Shown here in pieces: positions 58,535-64,000 of a stretch of DNA of 64,000 nucleotides (position 1 is its first letter; each line of letters begins with the position of its first letter). Source of the DNA: Buxus sempervirens (lineage: Eukaryota; Streptophyta; Magnoliopsida; Buxales; Buxaceae); the NCBI GenBank assembly GCA_947561395.2, contig OX387195.1, positions 25,435,126 to 25,499,125 on the forward strand, read 5' to 3'. The notes under the pieces are model-generated. The model did no database searches. It saw only the letters and a program-made list of their open reading frames with translations, and had not been told where the DNA came from. Position numbers and translations under genes: made by a program.

Positions 58535-61500
58535 TCATGCTCTGGTAGTAAATGTGTTGAGCTCCATGGCTGGGCTAACCTTTTGGAGTGCCAGCTCTAT
58601 GGAAATGAGTCTCAGCAATACTTGGACTAGTTCCCTTACTCTTGCTTCCCTGCAATTGAGTGGACAGTAACAAACAAATTATCACAGTGAGGATCAAAAT
58701 AAAAAAGAGAAGACTTCATCATGGTTGTGCATATATGTGGGATTACCCTACGAATTTACCCAGAAAATTGAACACGAATCCAAAAGAGGTGAATGATGGA
58801 GCTTCCTTCCTCTTTTCTCCTTGCCGCCAACCAATGTTCCTCATGTTTTTCCCTTTTTTTTTTCCCACTCTTCCCCACAATAATGAAGCCCTCACAAATA
58901 GTAACTCCCCAAAAGTTTCAACTTTCCCCAAACCTACGCTCAAGCCAAGCAATATAAAACCCTATTTTAAAGTGTAATGATCCTACGTATCAACCCTCCT
59001 TCCAACATTATTTCATAGCCAATAAGATATTACAAAAGTAAAGAATATAATCTTCTTCCTTAAAGCATCATCTAACCATAGATGATTTAATCCACTCATA
59101 GATTTTTAACTCCACTCATTAATTCCTCAATAACAATATTTTTAGATTTAATAATTTAATCCACAAAATTTCCAGATTAATCCATTTATAATATTTAATA
59201 AAAATTAAGAGGCTGACGGACAAGAATGTTACATAGAATTAATGCTGATGGTTAAGTGGAATATGCTTTTAGAGTGCTATATGATTGATATGTTTCACTC
59301 AAGATAAAAGGGAAATTTTCATAAGATTATTTTCAGCCATGTGTTGAGATGATCATGTCACTGCTGCGTGGTAAGATTGCAAAAGATGAGGAACAAAAAT
59401 ATCTAGCAGCATTTAGGAGTTACTAAAATAGGAGATAACATAAAATAAGAAAGCTAAGAAGGTTTGGGCAAGCAAAGTTCCAAAAAGGACTTGGATGTAA
59501 TCTGTTAGAGTATAAAAATGTAAATTAACTGAAGATACTGTTCTTAAACAGATTGAGGTGTCATAGGATTGTTGTTGCTGACCAACAGGGCAGGTTTGGC
59601 AAACACTAATCTGCCTTATGGGATTGAGCCCTATGCAAAACCCACTTGTAATTTAACCCAGTCAGATTAAGTGGTTCATAACTTGGCATATATATTATCC
59701 AGAATTTTTTTGAGGAAAATATATAAACTTTTATAATAGTCACTTATAGGATCATCATCATCTTAAAAAAATATAGGCTAGCTTACACCAAATTGGGGTC
59801 GGTGACATGAATCATAAAAATTATAGGCTAGCTTACACCGAATTGGGGTCGGTGACATAAATCTCCTCTCTCCAACCTGTTCTATCAAAAATCATATTTT
59901 CAGTTAATTGTTACAGTCTTGTTTTATCAACTCCATCCATATAATTTTAGCACTTCCTCTTGATCTCTTAAGGCCCTTCAATCTGCATCCTCTCACACCT
60001 TCTTACAGGTGAATCTCTAGGTCTTTGATTTACATGTGCAACCACCTTACCCTATAACAATCAATTAAATGCACATTTGTATAAAATATATATGATCAAC
60101 ACATAGCTGAATGGCAACAGTGCAGGTCTGCATTGGACCTGAAAGTTAGAGGCAGGGTGGGTGAAACGGGTAATCTGTCCCATCTCTGTCCCTGTTGCCG
60201 ATCCAGACTAACAGGAATAGGGAAATTTATTGTTCTTGCAATATATTTCATTGTTTTTTAGGTACATGATATTTGTATTGATGAATTTGTCAATATCTAA
60301 ACATCTTATGAAAGTAAATGGGAAGGCTGTCATTTCTCAAACCTTGATATAACAAGCTCACAGAACGATGGGAACAAGACAAGCAGATGTGCACGCCTCT
60401 TATGATTCTCATTGTTTGTTAGGCCTGCCTTCAGGTTTGGATGTAGAGGAAGAACAGATGCAGTATCAGAATGAATTACCAGCCTGGCCAGCTCTTGGAG
60501 GACATAAATAACTTCTTCAATTCTCACAATTGGCAATGGATTCTCACCTGAAAAAAGGGCCAAAGAAACCACTAGATGTTCGTAACTAACTTGGGAGAAA
60601 AAAAAGTGACACAGCAAGGACATGAGAGCAATTACAGGTAATCAAAATATTAAGCTCTAGAAGCAATGTACCCATGTCATTCTCATCAACCAGGAATCTG
60701 TTCAATATGTATTCACATCTGCTCATGAGCACCATGACAGATATTTTGCTGACTTCAGATCTTGTCGAATTCCGGTGGCTGGCTTCACAATTGTAACTAT
60801 AAATTGATGGAACAAATCACTTGTAAGATAAATCTTGATCAGAAGTATCAGATATACAAATCAAGCAAACTCTGAAGATGCAAGACTTGAATAAGCTTTC
60901 AAAACTGCATATGTTTGGATATCCTACTCAGCATTCAGGTGATTCAATGGTAAGAATAGGTTTTAGTAGGTGTATTGCCAAAGGTAATTAATGATAGTGG
61001 CTAACAGGAGTAATTAGAAGGTCAACTGTATAATCCAGATACAAAAGATTGAGAAAACATTCGGTATATCTCACTTAGGAGGATGCCTTTCTCTTTCATG
61101 CCCATATGATACACAAAGTTGATAAACATGGACAAATGGATATTGGATATCATAAATTTACCAACAACAGCTGTCTACAGCAATTGAGAAATGCTACATT
61201 ATTTATTTATTTTATTCATATTGTTAAGTGACCGAATGACTACATGATCACCACAGACATGGAGCTATTATTGCTCTTAAATTGTTGAACATTAGAAAAT
61301 ACTGAGTCAACAATACATGAAACATAGCATTCTCCAAACTAGAAATGGAAACCAACGCTTCAGACTGCAAAGAGCATTTACCTGCATAAAGAAAATAACT
61401 TCTGTAAGCAGGTCAAGGAGAATCTGCTACAGTGAGGAGGCATAAGTTCCACTGTTTCAATAGGCAAACAGCAAGTTCGAGATGCACAACGGTCCAGAGT

Positions 61501-62009
61501 GGAGATTAGACGATGAAGTATCTGGGCAAATCAATACTAGTTTCAGAAGATTAAGATCAATTTAAAAATGTAAACGGTAAATAAGAGAGAAAAAAATGCA
61601 GGAGGTAAATGATGCCATAGTTTCTCAGCTGGAAATCAGTTTTACATCTACAGGAGCATCAATCTGCATCTTGAGAATCTTTTCGCCCAGAACATTTAAA
61701 ATGGTCATCTCAAGAGACTCATCAGCTTTGAGTGCTGCAGATGAGAGAGTGTTGGAAGGAAGAGCATGTCCACAAGACCCAACAAGGAATATTTCATAGA
61801 CATCGGCAACTTCTTTCCAGAGACGTGTTCTGTTAAGTCTACTAATGTTAGGATCTGACCCATTATCCATTGCTATCCTGCTGATATCATCAACAAGTAT
61901 GTGATTGAGGCCTTCAACAGCTGATCTCCAAAGTGCACCATCTGGATTGTCTCTTCTAGTTGTCATACACCTTCCTCCAAGAAGAAATTTAATCACAGTA
62001 TTGCACATG
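58535..62009 (-). CDS. MON2: MON2 homologue, C-terminal five exons (gene continues beyond window)
   Basis: Minus-strand exons: about 62009-61646, 61521-61382, 60796-60672, 60547-60343 and 58649-58535. The last four junctions are exact in phase with GT-AG sites. The protein reads MTTRRDNPDGALWRSAVEG, VWKEVADVYEIFL-type (here RLWKEVADVYEIFLVGSCGH), LISTLDRCASRTCCLPIETV, KISVMVLMSRCEYILNRFLV, EEVIYVLQELARLVIHSDTA and REARVRELVQVLLRLISIEL. These are the C-terminal blocks of MON2, a large Sec7/BIG-related protein that scaffolds endosome-to-Golgi trafficking with flippase partners (known from yeast and animals). The 5' limit of the first listed exon (acceptor at 62010-62011) is my least certain point. 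The tail after LQKV is MELNTFTTRA. Upstream exons, about 1,300 codons in homologues, must lie beyond 64000. Confidence 0.9.
59772..59871. repeat. 50-bp tandem duplication in MON2 intron
   Basis: TATAGGCTAGCTTACACC followed by AATTGGGGTCGGTGACAT occurs at 59772 and again at 59822, with three or four differences. The GGGGTCGG..ACATGAATC phrase looks like a dispersed plant repeat tail. The following 250 bp may belong to the same element. Confidence 0.75.
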
Positions 62010-62056
62010 CTCAAGAATTGCACATCCCATAATATATTTATGAGTGTCAAGATCAA

Positions 62057-64000
62057 TTAAAGGCCATCAGTTGAGAATCTCGATATTGGCTTGCATACAT
62101 AACCTCAATTATTGCAATTATCAAAGCATTTCATTCCAAACTTGGAGAATGCATTTTTTATTTAATTCAAATTCAAAACAACATAAGGTGATAATTATTG
62201 GTTTTAGACAACAGAAAACAAAGCATGATTGGAATATTACAATGTCTTTCATTCCTGCAACATATTTCATGTAATTTTTGTATCGGAAAAAATATAACTC
62301 AAGGACTTTTAAGTAAAGAATAGAAAATGGACTACTTCAATGAAAAAAAAAAAAATACCTCCACAGCTAATACAATCAGCTCAAAAGCCCAACAGTGTAT
62401 CAAGTGGTTGTTAGTTTTCCTCAAAAAGAAGAAACAAACTATGTGATATTTGACAGGAGCAAGAGGAAACTATAAGTATAATGTCTGCGGAGGGGTACCT
62501 TGTGAATATTTGTACCCTTTACCTTATCCATATTACTAGTGCAGAAATGGCATCAGGTATGCTTTTAAATTTTGCATATGAAGGAAATTTTGGTATTTTA
62601 CAATACTTCTTGTAAAAAATTACGACTGTTCCTAAAAAAATAAGGGAAAAGAAAAAAGTCAATTTAAAAAAAAATTAGAAGCCTTTGTAAAGGAAAATTT
62701 TGGGGGGAATTTCATTAAATTTCAGGGAAGTAAAGCCATGGGCATGGACATAAATATTTTGTCTGAAATTTGAAAAAATTTTCACTTCTCTTGATGAGAA
62801 TTATGTTAGATTGGATTGGGTATGTTCCCATATATGCAGCCACAAAAGACTTTAAGTGGTCATTCCAAAGGCTAAATAGCTAACTTCTTGTTCTGAAAAT
62901 TACATTGTAAAACTTTAGTGAGATATCCATGTATTTCAGCCTTATAGGTGGATTCTTAACTGAGTACATTTATGCTATGAAATGGGGGTTAACAGATCTG
63001 ACAAATATCAAAATTCAATACTAGGACCCAAAAATATGTTGGTACATTTCATGCTAAATCCTTTGCAGAATATTTTGGTACATTTTCATGCTAAATCCTT
63101 ATCCTAAGCAGACACGAGTTTGTGATTAGATTTGCTGTAAATATTAATTAGACATCTATGTGTAAATTTGAGCTTTAAGATGCAACAATTTATTTTATTT
63201 TGTGTTGGTTTGTAATTTGAGAACCGGATGATATTTTTACGTGCATCAAAAGATTCAAAACTGCTGTTTGGTGTAATCAACTGGTATGGTTTAGTACAAT
63301 AATTTAATGCTTTCTGAAACAATTGTAAATCTCTGCATATTTTCCATTGACTTCCACAAACGTTCATAAATTGACTCCTTCCATGGGGGCAGAGGTATAG
63401 ATTGAAGTTGGAATTTTGATCCTTGTACATATAAGATCAGCTTTTCGCATATATAGCTATAGAACTGATGGCCTAGGATGGCAAACAACCTGAGTTTCTA
63501 TAGCTCAGGTATGGATACAGCCTTGGGGTGAAATTACGCTTATATTTGGTCTTCTTGGTTCAGTTTAGTTACTCAAGACTGGTTAATTTAAAACCCTGTT
63601 GGACCAAATATGTTACTGGATGAAAATGGCCCAATGCTAATATGTTGAGGGTTACAGAGATCCAATTCCATGAGTTGTAAATCTAGTGACTCATTTTGGC
63701 ATAAAACTGGCCATCTAGAAAACCAAATCATCCCTTTTGGATATGCTGAGGTAATAACTAATAACTAAGAAAGCATCTTTTCCTGCCTTTAAAATTTATA
63801 TTTAAATTTAGCTTTTCTCCTGAAGGAAATGACCATCTGATCTGATACATGATCATGTATGACTGTTTATGGTAGCAAATGAAATGCTGCTGCCTTTCGA
63901 TTTGTATGAAATTTGGTTTTATACTTAAAAGGCAAAAGATCAGAGATGTAGGACGCTTAAAGCCTTTCATGGTAGAATGATCTCACACAGTTCAGTAAGG
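62057..64000. other. Probable MON2 intron; no exon recognised
   Basis: AT-rich throughout. I searched the minus strand for the MON2 blocks expected just before the GRC-MTTRR exon and found none, so this is either a long intron or the exon is too diverged to see by eye. A partial duplication TTGGTACATTTCATGCTAAA lies at 63040 and again near 63075. Confidence 0.4.

Noticed and set aside
60100-60250. tRNA-like segment with GCTGAATGGCAACAGTGC, considered as a SINE
   Set aside because: No acceptable B box and no clear end; too weak to call.
1-64000. CRISPR arrays, operons, riboswitches, phage or defence systems
   Set aside because: The window is plant nuclear DNA. The short repeats seen are microsatellites, transposon parts or local duplications, and none has a spacer pattern.

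Overview
The window is nuclear DNA of a flowering plant. Genes are split by GT-AG introns, intergenic DNA is AT-rich, and the protein families (TSR2, MON2, an OBERON-like PHD protein, a seed maturation protein, a glyoxal-oxidase-like protein) are plant versions. A dicot is likely, but the sequence alone does not name the species. No CRISPR array, operon or other prokaryotic feature is present. About half of the window is transposon-derived.

Layout. 1-8154: a non-LTR retrotransposon (LINE) with endonuclease, reverse transcriptase and RNase H, cut by a solo LTR at 963-3728. 8347-10002 (-): single-exon glyoxal/galactose-oxidase-like gene. 10457-11730: hAT-type elements. 12826-13374 (+): single-exon HSP20-like gene. 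16022-21710 (-): four-coding-exon OBERON-like PHD-finger gene; its 3.7-kb first intron holds a broken copy of the last TSR2 exon. 22.2-26.7 kb: repeats and a PIF/Harbinger-type MITE. 26931-39651 (-): complete TSR2 gene, 201 aa in four exons, whose 10.5-kb second intron is a mosaic of decayed LINEs in both orientations. About 39.9-43.5 kb: a long-inverted-repeat (foldback/MULE-like) element. 43.5-50.5 kb: gene-poor, with a second solo LTR of the same family at 47661-48588. 50583-53239 (+): four-exon glyoxalase/VOC gene. 53857-55925: two hAT elements with 8-bp target duplications. 56025-56713 (+): two-exon seed maturation (LEA/SMP) gene. 58535 to beyond 62009 (-): the last five exons found of a MON2-homologue gene that must continue past the right edge.

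The host genes are functionally unrelated neighbours: ribosome biogenesis (TSR2), endosome/Golgi trafficking (MON2), chromatin reading (OBERON-like), extracellular oxidation (GLOX-like), small-molecule metabolism (VOC protein) and seed desiccation (SMP). I built the exon structures by checking splice signals and phase across every junction; all junctions listed are phase-consistent. No new multi-gene system is visible. The most noteworthy signals are the 39-bp palindromic array in the LTR U3, the duplicated splice acceptor in TSR2, the inverted-repeat element with tandem units in its arms, and the TSR2 exon copy inside the neighbouring gene.
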